Assembly (NCBI GenBank): GCA_964512655.1
Contig: CAZEJT010000001.1
Span: forward strand, 124,001 to 188,000
Source of the DNA: VBOC01 sp964512655
GTDB taxonomy: Bacteria; Bacteroidota; Ignavibacteria; UBA10030; SZUA-254
Length of the DNA stretch: 64,000 bases
Reading direction: 5' to 3'
The translations under genes were made by a program, and so were the position numbers. Below, one piece after another: positions 35,853 to 44,209 of this stretch. The first letter of the stretch is position 1. The number at the start of each line of letters is the position of its first letter. Under the pieces are notes generated by a model. It made no database searches. It worked only from the letters and a program-made list of their open reading frames with translations, and was not told where the DNA came from.

Positions 35853-36734
35853 GTGGCTGAGCACGATAACAGATATCTGGAATACACCGCCCCATACGCT
35901 CTCGGTGTCCTCGATGGCGAGGATTTCAAGGAGTTTGACGCGCATCTGAAGACAGGGTGCACTGTCTGCAGGGCGGAAATCTCAGCTTTCTCGGCGACTG
36001 CGGCGATGATCCCGGATGCTCTGCCACCTTTGACCCTCTCCCCGGATCTGAAAGAGCGTGTCATGTTTAATGCAGGGCTGGCTCAGGTGACGAAGGCGTA
36101 CGTGGAGGCTGCTCCCGAGAGCCCCCCGGAATCCGCGGGCTGGGAGAGAGAACCGGTGGAAAGGGTGACGGAGAGATCGGCGGGGAGGAGGAGAGCAGGG
36201 TGGCTTGCCTACGGCCTGGCCTTCGCGGGGCTGGTGATGCTTGCCGGATTCTCCATGTATGTCCTAAACCTATTCAAGACCATCAGCAGTCAGGACGCTT
36301 ATATCACCACGCAGCAGGCACAGATAACCAGGCTCCTCAGCGAAGTTGACAGAAGGGATGCGATTCTGAAAGTGCTCGGCTCCCGGCGCATCGAGATCGT
36401 CACAATGGACGGTCTCGGCGTCAATCCCGTCGGGTACGGAAAAATCCTCTGGGATCCGGAGAAGAAAGTGGCGGTGCTGCAAGTTTCGAACCTGCCGCCG
36501 GTCCCCTCAGGGAAGGACTATCAGCTCTGGATCATCAGAAACCAGAAGCCGGTCAGCGCGGGAATCTTCGCGGTGACAAATGAGCGAGAACGGGAAAGCT
36601 TCTTCCAGGTGCAGCCGATCGAAGTAACCGACAGGAGCGAAGTCGACGCGTTCGCCGTTACTCTCGAGCCGAAGGGGGGAGTGCCTCAGCCCACGGGAGA
36701 AATGTACCTCCTCGGGAAAGCCTCCGCGAAGTAG
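35853..36734 (+). CDS. RskA-like membrane anti-sigma factor
   Basis: 293 residues from GTG 35853. The cytoplasmic N-terminus has the zinc-type anti-sigma motif with H31, C36 and C39 in AHLKTGCTVCRAE. A single membrane span (LAYGLAFAGLVMLAGFSMYVL) sits near residue 115. The periplasmic C-terminal domain contains the RskA features AVLQVSNLPPVPSGKDYQLWI and TLEPKGGVPQPTG. It should hold the preceding sigma factor inactive until a membrane signal triggers proteolysis. Co-transcribed with the sigma gene. Confidence 0.9.
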   Translation: MAEHDNRYLEYTAPYALGVLDGEDFKEFDAHLKTGCTVCRAEISAFSATAAMIPDALPPLTLSPDLKERVMFNAGLAQVTKAYVEAAPESPPESAGWEREPVERVTERSAGRRRAGWLAYGLAFAGLVMLAGFSMYVLNLFKTISSQDAYITTQQAQITRLLSEVDRRDAILKVLGSRRIEIVTMDGLGVNPVGYGKILWDPEKKVAVLQVSNLPPVPSGKDYQLWIIRNQKPVSAGIFAVTNERERESFFQVQPIEVTDRSEVDAFAVTLEPKGGVPQPTGEMYLLGKASAK

Positions 36735-36765
36735 TCGCGGAGTTGAGCCCTCGTACAGGGAGGGC

Positions 36766-36791
36766 AAAAAAAATGGCGCCTTGCGGCGCCA
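36766..36791 (-). terminator. Rho-independent terminator for the small membrane protein gene
   Basis: Read on the minus strand, a perfect seven-base stem TGGCGCC/GGCGCCA with a four-base loop (36774-36791) is followed by eight T residues (36773-36766). It lies 26 bases past the stop of the gene at 36818-37084. Polarity shows that it serves the minus strand, not the anti-sigma gene. Confidence 0.8.
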
Positions 36792-36817
36792 CATTCCGAT
36801 AGAGCCCCCTCACACTC

Positions 36818-37084
36818 TTACGTGCTCCGGCGGGTATTTGCCTCGATGTCGAGGAGCAGGTTGATGACGCCACCTGCCGCATAGAGGAGCAGGACTGGCA
36901 CGACCGCTGCGATCAGGGTCCCGCCGTATGACTGGATCAGCGAGCGAAAATCGGGTATCTTCATCCCGTCAGAAAAATATTGAACGAAGAAAAAGATTGC
37001 GTTAAGCGCCCAGAGGATTCCCCCGACGACCGCCAGGCGCTGGCAGATGTACGCTGCATTACGCAAACCCTTGTGGTTCATCAT
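36818..37084 (-). CDS. Small two-span membrane protein, unknown function
   Basis: 88 residues from ATG 37084 (GGA six bases upstream; an adjacent second ATG is possible). It has two predicted membrane spans, LAVVGGILWALNAIFFFVQYF and LIAAVVPVLLLYAAGGVINLLLDI, with a short soluble connection and a basic tail. I do not recognise a family. It is monocistronic, ending at a clear terminator. Confidence 0.65.
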   Translation of the reverse strand: MMNHKGLRNAAYICQRLAVVGGILWALNAIFFFVQYFSDGMKIPDFRSLIQSYGGTLIAAVVPVLLLYAAGGVINLLLDIEANTRRST

Positions 37085-37174
37085 AATTCCATCCGATCGG
37101 TTGTGAATGATTCGTGAACTAAGTTGCAACGGGTTTGAAAGTAACAACTTAGCACATTAATGTCAAGTCCCGCT

Positions 37175-38083
37175 TCAACCCCAGAAGTAGTTGATCATCT
37201 TGGAGACAAGCCTCGCAGCCACAAGATTGGGGAAATGGAGGCCTTTTATGGGGGAAAACTCAACCACGTCGCACCCGACAACCCGCCTTGACTTCCCTAA
37301 TTTCCTCAGGAAACGCATCGTTTCAGTCCATGCCAGGCCGTTGGGTTCGGGGGTCCCCGTCGAAGGCATGATGGAGGGATCAAGGCCATCCACATCGAAG
37401 GTGACGTACACATGCTCCGTGCACTTTTCGAGAGCAAAGTCGTCCCACGATTTCAGAAGCCTTGTGTATTTCCCCTCGCGAATCTCGTGCGCGTAGAGCG
37501 TCGTGATCCCTCTCTGCCGGATGAACTGTGCTTCCTCGACGCATTGGGCCCTGATCCCGATCTGCACCAGGCGGCGGGGATCGAGGAACTCGCATACCCG
37601 AGCCATCACGGAGGCGTGGGAGTACTTGTTCCCCATATACTCGGCGCGCAAATCCGAGTGCGCATCGATCTGGACGACCGTGAGGTCTCTGAAGCGCTCC
37701 GCGAAGGCGGCGATGACCGCTTGCGACAGTGTGTGCTCCCCTCCGAGCGTCACGATAAGTTTTTTCTTCGCTAAAAGGTCCCTGACCCTCGCGTGAATGA
37801 GCTCGAGGGCGGACTCATCACCGAGGGTGGCGGTCTCAATCGGCTTAAGAGTGGCGATCCCGAGCCGGCGGTGCACCTCGTATCCGGTCTCCTCGTCGTA
37901 AAACTCGACCTGATGGGAGGCGTCGAGGATGGCGCGGGGGCCCGACTTCGTTCCGGTGCCATAGCTCACCGTCCGTTCATAGGGGACAGGGAGGATCGCC
38001 ACCTGGGAGTTCTCGAAGGATGAATGCTCCCTCCCGATGCCGAGAAAGTTGTTCCGGGTTCCGAGCGTAGTGAAGGCTGTCAT
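37175..38083 (-). CDS. speB: Agmatinase / ureohydrolase family enzyme
   Basis: 302 residues from ATG 38083. The binuclear manganese site of ureohydrolases is complete: H117 in GGEHTLS, D140-x-H142-x-D144 in QIDAHSDLR, and the two Asp in FDVDGLDPSIMP. SHASVMARV and SPIKGLHFPNLVAARL also fit. The YERTVSYGTGTKSGPRAI region near the N-terminus resembles agmatinases more than arginases. It would cleave agmatine to putrescine and urea. Formiminoglutamase or another guanidino substrate is not excluded. A promoter-like pair sits 29-57 bases upstream, and no polyamine genes are adjacent. Confidence 0.88.
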   Translation of the reverse strand: MTAFTTLGTRNNFLGIGREHSSFENSQVAILPVPYERTVSYGTGTKSGPRAILDASHQVEFYDEETGYEVHRRLGIATLKPIETATLGDESALELIHARVRDLLAKKKLIVTLGGEHTLSQAVIAAFAERFRDLTVVQIDAHSDLRAEYMGNKYSHASVMARVCEFLDPRRLVQIGIRAQCVEEAQFIRQRGITTLYAHEIREGKYTRLLKSWDDFALEKCTEHVYVTFDVDGLDPSIMPSTGTPEPNGLAWTETMRFLRKLGKSRRVVGCDVVEFSPIKGLHFPNLVAARLVSKMINYFWG

Positions 38084-38111
38084 ATCCGAGTCGTTGAATG
38101 AAAGCGGTCTG

Positions 38112-38140
38112 AATATAGGTGAATGAGCGCCGAAATGCAA
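38112..38140 (-). promoter_or_regulatory. Putative speB promoter
   Basis: TTGCAT (38140-38135), 17 bases, TATATT (38117-38112) on the minus strand. It overlaps the upstream extension of the DUF2085 reading frame, one reason for choosing a later start for that gene. Confidence 0.45.
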
Positions 38141-38193
38141 TCTTGATTCTCTCTCATATTTCTCCTACCTTACCGCCACTTCTGCCCCCCGTG

Positions 38194-38688
38194 CGCTGTT
38201 CAATCTCATACTACGCTCTCCTGAGCGCGGTCTTTCTCTGGTGCGCAGCGCTAGTGGTTCTTCCCCTCGCCGCATCTGCCGGATTCGCATCCTCGAGGAT
38301 CGGATACGATTTCTTCTCGAATATCTGCCATCAGGAAGGATCCCGGTCTCTCCACATCGCCGGCCATCCGATGGGAGTATGCGAGAGGTGCTCCGGAATC
38401 TATTTCGGGTTCCTGGCCGGCGTGCTCCTGAGCCGGCTGGTACGGAAACTAACCGCCGCGTCCCCTCGTATTTTGTGGGGGGCGGCTGTCGCCCCCATGC
38501 TGATCGATGTGGCGGCCGACATTTCCGGAATTCATGCAAGCACCGCGGCCCTCCGGCTTTTCTCCGGCGGCTTTTTTGGGATCGCAGCCGCGCTCATCCT
38601 GACGCCCCTGCTCGTTGAGGCGTTGTCATCGGCATCTCCGCCCAAACAACTCACAATCGCTCATGGGGAATATGAACCCAAAACCTGA
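38194..38688 (+). CDS. DUF2085 membrane protein
   Basis: 164 residues from GTG 38194; an alternative GTG at 38119 would overlap the speB promoter-like pair and add non-hydrophobic residues, so the later start is preferred, with limited confidence. The DUF2085 core is SNICHQEGSRSLHIAGHPMGVCERCSG-type sequence near residues 40-70, with a conserved C-H pair and CxxC that look like a metal site. Three to four membrane spans surround it. Function of the family is unknown. The 3' end overlaps the next membrane protein gene. Confidence 0.78.
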   Translation, partial: RCSISYYALLSAVFLWCAALVVLPLAASAGFASSRIGYDFFSNICHQEGSRSLHIAGHPMGVCERCSGIYFGFLAGVLLSRLVRKLTAASPRILWGAAVAPMLIDVAADISGIHASTAALRLFSGGFFGIAAALILTPLLVEALSSASPPKQLTIAHGEYEPKT

Positions 38689-39196
38689 CAAGTTTATTCC
38701 CGCCCTCTACGGCGGCATTATCATGGGGCTGATCTCGTCCATCCCCTTCCTCAACCTCGTCAACTGTCTCTGCTGCGCGGGCGTGCTCTTTGGGGGCTTC
38801 CTCGCCGTGATGTTCTATAAGAATAATTTTACCCCCGATACACCCCCGTTCACGTCCGGCGACTGCATTGCCGTCGGGGCGCTCTCGGGGGTTGTTGGCG
38901 CGGTGGTGGGAACCGCCCTTTCTCTCATCTTTAATGCGATCTTCGGCGACGTCGCGAGGCAGTTCCTCCTCAACGTGCTGAAGAATTCCAACTTGCAGCT
39001 CCCCCCTGAAGTGATGGACAGGTTAGAGGAGGCTATGAACGAAGGCGCGTCCGGCTTCAGAATCATCCTCCGGTTCTTCCCTTCTCTGTTCGCCGAGGCG
39101 CTCTTCGGCCTCCTCGGAGGGCTGATCGGCTACAGCATCTTCAAGCCGAAGCAGCAGGTACCCGTCGCGCCGCCTCCGATGCCTCCGCCCGCATGA
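38663..39196 (+). CDS. Glycine-rich membrane protein, unknown
   Basis: 177 residues from ATG 38663 (ATG 38672 also possible). It has hydrophobic segments with many glycines: YGGIIMGLISSIPFLNLV, CCAGVLFGGFLAVMF, VGALSGVVGAVVGTALSLI and a last one, LFGLLGGLIGYSIF. A Pro-rich tail ends the protein. It resembles small DUF-type membrane proteins of Bacteroidota but I cannot name the family. It overlaps the DUF2085 gene and shares an ATGA junction with the peptidase gene, so the three form an operon. Confidence 0.75.
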   Translation: MGNMNPKPDKFIPALYGGIIMGLISSIPFLNLVNCLCCAGVLFGGFLAVMFYKNNFTPDTPPFTSGDCIAVGALSGVVGAVVGTALSLIFNAIFGDVARQFLLNVLKNSNLQLPPEVMDRLEEAMNEGASGFRIILRFFPSLFAEALFGLLGGLIGYSIFKPKQQVPVAPPPMPPPA

Positions 39197-41307
39197 GGGT
39201 CTCGCGGGGGCTCCCACTGGGCGCGGCCCTCATTCTCGCGCTTTCCCCCCGCCCCGTCTGGGCGGGGCGGGAAACCCCATACCAGATCGTCGAAGTACAA
39301 GCGAAGATTCATCTTTTCCCCGCCCAGAACGCCATCGCGTGCGTCGACACGATGACGCTCAGGCCGGGATCGCCGGGGCCCGATCGCATCTCTTTCCGCC
39401 TTCTCCGTTTCTACGAGGTTGAGCGGGCGTCGGTCAACGGCCGCGATGCGCGGTACAAACGAGAGGGCGACTCCCTTCGGCTGACCGGCCTTCCCCGAGA
39501 CACCCTCCTGACGCTGGTTCTGCGTTACTCCGGGCGGCTGGCGTTCAGATCGGAGTTCACACTTCTCACGAGAGACCGCGCCATTCTCCGGGAGGAGGAG
39601 GTGATGCCCCACGGCAATACCGTCATTCAGAAGGCAAGGCTCAGCATCGAGGTTCCCTCCGACTGGGAAGCGGTCTCTGTCGGCCGGCTCGTGGGGCGGG
39701 AGACGCTCAAAGATTCGGTGGTCTACGTCAGGGAGGCGGATCAGCCCGTTCCGTCGATCGGCTGGATCTGCGCCGGGGTCTACGGCACGCTGGGGAGCGA
39801 CAGCGGAGGAATTCCCGTGACCTTCCACTACTTCGCGGCCGATTCCGCTCTCGCACCGGCCATCGTATCGCTTGCCCGCAACGCGGTCGGCTACTACGAC
39901 AGAACGTTTTCCCCGTACAGGTTTTCAAACCTCGAGATCATCGAGGTGGACGACTGGCTCGGGGGAGGAAACGTTCTCGCCGTGGCGAACCCGAACATGG
40001 TGCTCGTCAAGAGGCTCGCCCTGCGCACGGAGGACAGCTTTAACAAGGCGGGCACGATCCTTCCCCATGAGATCGCGCACCAGTGGTGGCCGATGACCGT
40101 CTTTGTCCGCGACTCGGACGCGGCGTTTCTCTCGGAGGGGATGTGCGACTATTCATCGCTGCTATTCAACTCCTCCCGCGGAACGCTCTCTATGCGCGAC
40201 TCCCTCAGGCGCCATCCGCTCCTTCGGTCCCTTCTTCTGCGGGCCGAGTCGGGGCGCGATCTCCCTCTCGAGCAAAAAGCGGATCTGCGATCCCTCCCGA
40301 CTCACTACCTGAAGGCCTCCTACGTACATCACATGCTCCGCCGCATCATCGGGGACTCGGCGTTCTTCCGGCTCTACCGGGAGTATGCCCAGCGATTCGC
40401 GGTCAGGGAGGCGGGGCTTGGCGATTTCCGCGCTCTGGCCGAGGAGATCTCCGGAAGAACGCTAGGCTGGTTTTTTACCGAATGGGTAACGAGCCGCGGC
40501 GTCCCGCGGCTCAGGATCTATAACGTCAAGACCGCCCCCGCCGGCGTGAAATGGGTTACGCGCGGCCGCGTGCGCGTGGTTGGTTATGAACATTTCACGG
40601 CCCTCGTTGACGTGGGAGTCGAGTCCGCGGAAGGGACCGCTACCGCGCCCGTCTGGCTAGGGCAGGACAGCACGGGGGCCTACTCGAACGACAGGCCGTT
40701 TGAGATCTCAACCTCCTCGAAGCCATTCCGCGCGATCCTCGATCCGGGAGGGAACTTCCTGAAGCATCAGAAGCTTCCCGTCACGCTCGCGGATCTCCGG
40801 GATCCCTCGGACGGCCTCCTGATCGTGGGGACGCGCGGAGAATCAGAACACCTGCTGCAGCTCGCCCGCGCGGATTCCGCGCTCATGGAGGGAGGGGAGT
40901 GGTCGGTGAGAATAAAGCCCGATGCGGACGTCACCCTCGGCGACCTGCAGGGAGAGCGCGTGATTCTCTACGGGAGGGCATCGGAGAACAGCGTGGTCCA
41001 GGAACTCGCGGGGAAGTTCGCGCTCGGGTTCAAAGGTGATTCGATTGCCATCCCGAAGGGGGTCTCGGATACATCGCACCTTGCGGGCGAAACGATCTTC
41101 GACAGCACGCTCGCACTCGTTCAGTGCGTGGAGAGCCCCTACAATCCCCGGGGGATTCTCACTTGGGTCGTTCCGTTGAGCCGCGGAGCCAATCCGTCGG
41201 TGCTGCCGCTCGAGGCTTCGTGGGCAGTCATGAGGGGAAAGGAAGCGATCGGCTCGGGCGTGTGGGAGGTGAAAGACGAGGAGACGACGGTAGAGATACA
41301 ACGGTAG
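39193..41307 (+). CDS. Exported M1-like zinc metallopeptidase
   Basis: 704 residues with a signal peptide (PLGAALILALSPRPVWA). The zinc site is H292-E293-x-x-H296 in LPHEIAHQWW and E315 in FLSEGMCDY, the exact HExxH-x18-E spacing of M1 gluzincins. The catalytic-domain helices (YVHHMLRRIIGDSAFF, then FTEWVTSRGVPRL) also fit. The usual GxMEN exopeptidase motif is not visible; its place has DWLGGGNVLAVANP, so classical aminopeptidase activity is uncertain. The N-terminal beta domain matches M1 saddle domains, and the last 200 residues are an unidentified beta region. Probably periplasmic. Confidence 0.85.
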   Translation: MRVSRGLPLGAALILALSPRPVWAGRETPYQIVEVQAKIHLFPAQNAIACVDTMTLRPGSPGPDRISFRLLRFYEVERASVNGRDARYKREGDSLRLTGLPRDTLLTLVLRYSGRLAFRSEFTLLTRDRAILREEEVMPHGNTVIQKARLSIEVPSDWEAVSVGRLVGRETLKDSVVYVREADQPVPSIGWICAGVYGTLGSDSGGIPVTFHYFAADSALAPAIVSLARNAVGYYDRTFSPYRFSNLEIIEVDDWLGGGNVLAVANPNMVLVKRLALRTEDSFNKAGTILPHEIAHQWWPMTVFVRDSDAAFLSEGMCDYSSLLFNSSRGTLSMRDSLRRHPLLRSLLLRAESGRDLPLEQKADLRSLPTHYLKASYVHHMLRRIIGDSAFFRLYREYAQRFAVREAGLGDFRALAEEISGRTLGWFFTEWVTSRGVPRLRIYNVKTAPAGVKWVTRGRVRVVGYEHFTALVDVGVESAEGTATAPVWLGQDSTGAYSNDRPFEISTSSKPFRAILDPGGNFLKHQKLPVTLADLRDPSDGLLIVGTRGESEHLLQLARADSALMEGGEWSVRIKPDADVTLGDLQGERVILYGRASENSVVQELAGKFALGFKGDSIAIPKGVSDTSHLAGETIFDSTLALVQCVESPYNPRGILTWVVPLSRGANPSVLPLEASWAVMRGKEAIGSGVWEVKDEETTVEIQR

Positions 41308-41320
41308 GGGCGCAGAGCAC

Positions 41321-42535
41321 CTACCGGGTTAACTTGATTCTGAAGGTGGTTCCTTTTCCGATCCTGCTCTCCCTGACGAAAAGCTTTCCGCGGTGGTACG
41401 TTTCGATGATTCGCTTGGAGAGGCTCAGTCCCAGTCCCCATCCCCGCTGCTTGGTGCTGTAGCCGGGCCGGAAGATATCCTGGCGCTGCTTCATATCGAT
41501 CCCTTTTCCCGTGTCTTTCACGTCGATGAAGATCGAGTCGCCCTTCGGGAGGATCGAAAACGTGATGGTTCCTCTCCCGTCCTCCATGGCGTCGAGGGCG
41601 TTGCGGATCAGGTTCTCGACCACCCAGCCGAATAGCTCCCTGTTGATCCGCGCCGTGACATGGTCGTCGGTTTCCAGCCGGATGTCGATGTTGGCCCGGT
41701 CGCCGAACCTCGAGGGGAGGCGCTGCCGGAAGTAGGAGATGATCGACCCGATCACCTCGTGAAGGTCCTCCTCTTTCAGGCTGGGTTTGGATCCGATCTT
41801 CGAGAACCGCTCCGTCACCTGCTGAAGGCGCTGGAGGTCGTTCTCCATCTGGAGCACCGTGGAGAGCTGCTTCGGGTTGTCGGCGGCGTATCCCTTCATC
41901 ATCTCTATCCAGCCCATCAGGCTCGAGAGCGGGGTGCCCAGTTGGTGGGCCGTTTCCTTCGCCATCCCCACCCAGATGTTGCTCTGCTCGCTCCGCTTGA
42001 TGTAGCTGAAGCCGATGTATCCCATGATGATGAACATCCCGGCGACGACGATCTCGATGTACGGAAGCCACCGGAGGCGCGTCACCAGCCGCGACTCCCC
42101 GTAGTGCACGTAGTTAAGGACGGAATCCTGAACGGTGACCCTGATCGGCGGATTCTGCAGGTCAAGCTCGCGGATGACGCGCTCAAAGAACTCCTGCTGC
42201 TGCTCCGGGGTAAGAGTCGAGTCGATGTCGACATTCCGGGCATTCGTCTTGTAGGGCCTCAAGGGGGCGTTGTGCGGATCGGAAAGAACCATAGGGAAGT
42301 CGATCGAGCGGATCACCTCGTCGAAAATGAAGGCGTAGTCCGACTGCTCGTTCATCTTGTCGGCCGGGCGGTTCGCGATGAACTCCACCGATCGGGCGTA
42401 CAGATCGGCGATTCCGCGCTCGTGCACCAGGAGCTGGTCCACGATGTGCCGGCTGTAGAGGAGGATGCCGACGACGATCGCGACCGCGAGCAGGATCAGG
42501 ACGAGCTTGATATTCGCGGAGCGCGGTCCCGGCAC
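41321..42535 (-). CDS. Membrane sensor histidine kinase
   Basis: 404 residues from GTG 42535, five bases after the purA stop with GGAAG before it; a longer frame would run into purA. Two membrane spans (IKLVLILLAVAIVVGILLY and IEIVVAGMFIIMGYIGFSYI) flank a sensor domain of about 130 residues. The H-box is MAKETAHQLGTPLSSLMGW; ATP-binding boxes are NLIRNALDAM, DTGKGID and GWGLGLSLSKRI. No response regulator is adjacent, so its partner is unknown. The stop TAG lies in a degenerate REP-like tail (CTAC at 41321-41324). Confidence 0.88.
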   Translation of the reverse strand: MPGPRSANIKLVLILLAVAIVVGILLYSRHIVDQLLVHERGIADLYARSVEFIANRPADKMNEQSDYAFIFDEVIRSIDFPMVLSDPHNAPLRPYKTNARNVDIDSTLTPEQQQEFFERVIRELDLQNPPIRVTVQDSVLNYVHYGESRLVTRLRWLPYIEIVVAGMFIIMGYIGFSYIKRSEQSNIWVGMAKETAHQLGTPLSSLMGWIEMMKGYAADNPKQLSTVLQMENDLQRLQQVTERFSKIGSKPSLKEEDLHEVIGSIISYFRQRLPSRFGDRANIDIRLETDDHVTARINRELFGWVVENLIRNALDAMEDGRGTITFSILPKGDSIFIDVKDTGKGIDMKQRQDIFRPGYSTKQRGWGLGLSLSKRIIETYHRGKLFVRESRIGKGTTFRIKLTR

Positions 42536-42539
42536 GGGT

Positions 42540-43814
42540 TCAGCTTCCGGCGAGGATCGTCTGGTCGCGACCCGGGCCGACCGAAACCATGCACACATCA
42601 GTGCCGGTCAGCGAGCCGAGCGCTTCAAGGTACGCCCGGGCCTTTTGGGGCAACGCCCGGTACGACCGCACGCCCCCTATCGGGACGCCCCACCCCTCAA
42701 ACGTTTCATACCGGGGAACCACCGCTTCGAGACTTTTTACGTCGGTCGGAAAGCCCTTCAGGGGTTTCCCGTTGAGACGGTATTCCGTGCACACGCTGAT
42801 CGTCTCGAACGTGTCGAGCACGTCGAGCTTGGTGATGGCGATCGTCCTGAAGCCGTTGATCATCGCTGCATGGCGCACGCTGACGGCGTCGAACCAGCCG
42901 CACCGCCGCGGCCGTCCCGTCGTGGCGCCGTACTCAGCGCCCAACTCCCTCAGCCGGCCCCCCTCGTCGTCATTCATCTCCGTCGGAAACGGTCCGTTCC
43001 CCACCCGGGTCGAGTAGCTCTTGACAACCCCCAGGACCGACTCGACGGCCGTGGGTGGAATCCCGAGGCCCGTGCAGGCGCCTCCCGACGTCGCGTTGGA
43101 GGAGGTGACGAACGGATACGTCCCGTGGTCGATATCGAGAAGGGCTCCCTGGGCGCCCTCCGCGAGGATTTTTCGGCCGGCCCTGAGGGCCCCGTCGAGG
43201 TAGAGGGCGGTGTCGGTCACATACGGATCGATCTTCTTGTCGAACTCCTCGTACTCGCAGACGATCCTGTCGGGGTCAAGCTCATCCGCCCCGTAGACCT
43301 GGCTGAGGATCCTGTTCTTTTCGCTCAGGTTGCGCTTCACTTTTGAGGCGAAGAGATCGCGGTCGAGGAGGTCGACGATCCTGATACCGGTCCGCATGAA
43401 CTTGTCGATGTAGGCCGGACCGATCCCGCGTCCCGTGGTGCCGATCCTCTCGGGCGTCTTCTCGCGCATCGACTCGAGGAGCTTGTGGTAGGGCATGATG
43501 AGGTGCGCGTTGTGGCTCACGAGGAGGCGTCCGGCAATGTCGACGCCGAGTTCGCGCAACCGCCCGATCTCGGCGAGGAGCGCGGCCGGGTCGACGACGA
43601 CTCCGTTGCCGATGACGCAGGTGACGCGGGGGTGGAAGATACCGGATGGGATCAGGTGGAGGACGTGTTCGCGCCCGCCGATGACGACGGTGTGGCCGGC
43701 GTTCGCTCCTCCCTGGTAGCGGGCGACGATGTCGATCTCCTCGCTGAGGCGATCGACGATCTTTCCTTTTCCTTCATCGCCCCATTGGGCGCCGACGATT
43801 ACGGTAACAGGCAT
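42540..43814 (-). CDS. purA: Adenylosuccinate synthetase
   Basis: 424 residues with the signature N-terminus VIVGAQWGDEGKGKIVD (catalytic Asp, GTP P-loop), the QGGANAGHTVV segment, GTTGRGIGPAY, the GALLDIDHGTYPFVTSSN run and C-terminal LPQKARAYLEAL. It joins IMP and aspartate with GTP to form adenylosuccinate in AMP synthesis. Length and motifs are normal. It follows the STAS gene by 53 bases and leads into the histidine kinase gene. Confidence 0.97.
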   Translation of the reverse strand: MPVTVIVGAQWGDEGKGKIVDRLSEEIDIVARYQGGANAGHTVVIGGREHVLHLIPSGIFHPRVTCVIGNGVVVDPAALLAEIGRLRELGVDIAGRLLVSHNAHLIMPYHKLLESMREKTPERIGTTGRGIGPAYIDKFMRTGIRIVDLLDRDLFASKVKRNLSEKNRILSQVYGADELDPDRIVCEYEEFDKKIDPYVTDTALYLDGALRAGRKILAEGAQGALLDIDHGTYPFVTSSNATSGGACTGLGIPPTAVESVLGVVKSYSTRVGNGPFPTEMNDDEGGRLRELGAEYGATTGRPRRCGWFDAVSVRHAAMINGFRTIAITKLDVLDTFETISVCTEYRLNGKPLKGFPTDVKSLEAVVPRYETFEGWGVPIGGVRSYRALPQKARAYLEALGSLTGTDVCMVSVGPGRDQTILAGS

Positions 43815-43867
43815 GGTTCCTCACTCGCCATCGACATGACGGTCCAGAGGCGCGTGCCTTCCGGCGG

Positions 43868-44209
43868 TCACGCCGCGAAGCTTGCGATCGCTTTCTTGAC
43901 GGTGGGGTGGACTTCGAAGACCGTGCTGAGCTTGGTGATGACGAGCAGGCTCTCGATCTTCTTCGAAGCGGCGGCGAGTTTCAGGTCCCCGCCCGCATTG
44001 CGCATCGTCGTAAGCGCCGCGATGAGCATGCTCAGGCCCGAGCTGTTCATCGTCTGGACGCCCGAGAGATCGAGGAGCACCCTCTTCCTGTTCTTTTCGG
44101 CGAGCTTGTGCAGGGTATCGTTCAGGACCGTCGCATCGGGCCCCCCGAGGACGCTCCCCTCGAGGGCGATGATCGTGACGCCCTCAGCTTCCCTGGTTGA
44201 TAGTTTCAT
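43868..44209 (-). CDS. STAS-domain anti-sigma-factor antagonist-like protein
   Basis: 113 residues from ATG 44209, starting 26 bases inside the end of secF. It has the STAS pattern VTIIALEGSVLGGPDATVLN, then KRVLLDLSGVQTMNSSGLSML and a C-terminal helix. The phosphorylatable Ser of SpoIIAA/RsbV corresponds to S56/S57 in NSSG, where DSSG is the commoner form. It may belong to a partner-switching pathway, but no anti-sigma kinase gene is near. Placement between secF and purA looks like operon hitch-hiking. Confidence 0.85.
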   Translation of the reverse strand: MKLSTREAEGVTIIALEGSVLGGPDATVLNDTLHKLAEKNRKRVLLDLSGVQTMNSSGLSMLIAALTTMRNAGGDLKLAAASKKIESLLVITKLSTVFEVHPTVKKAIASFAA

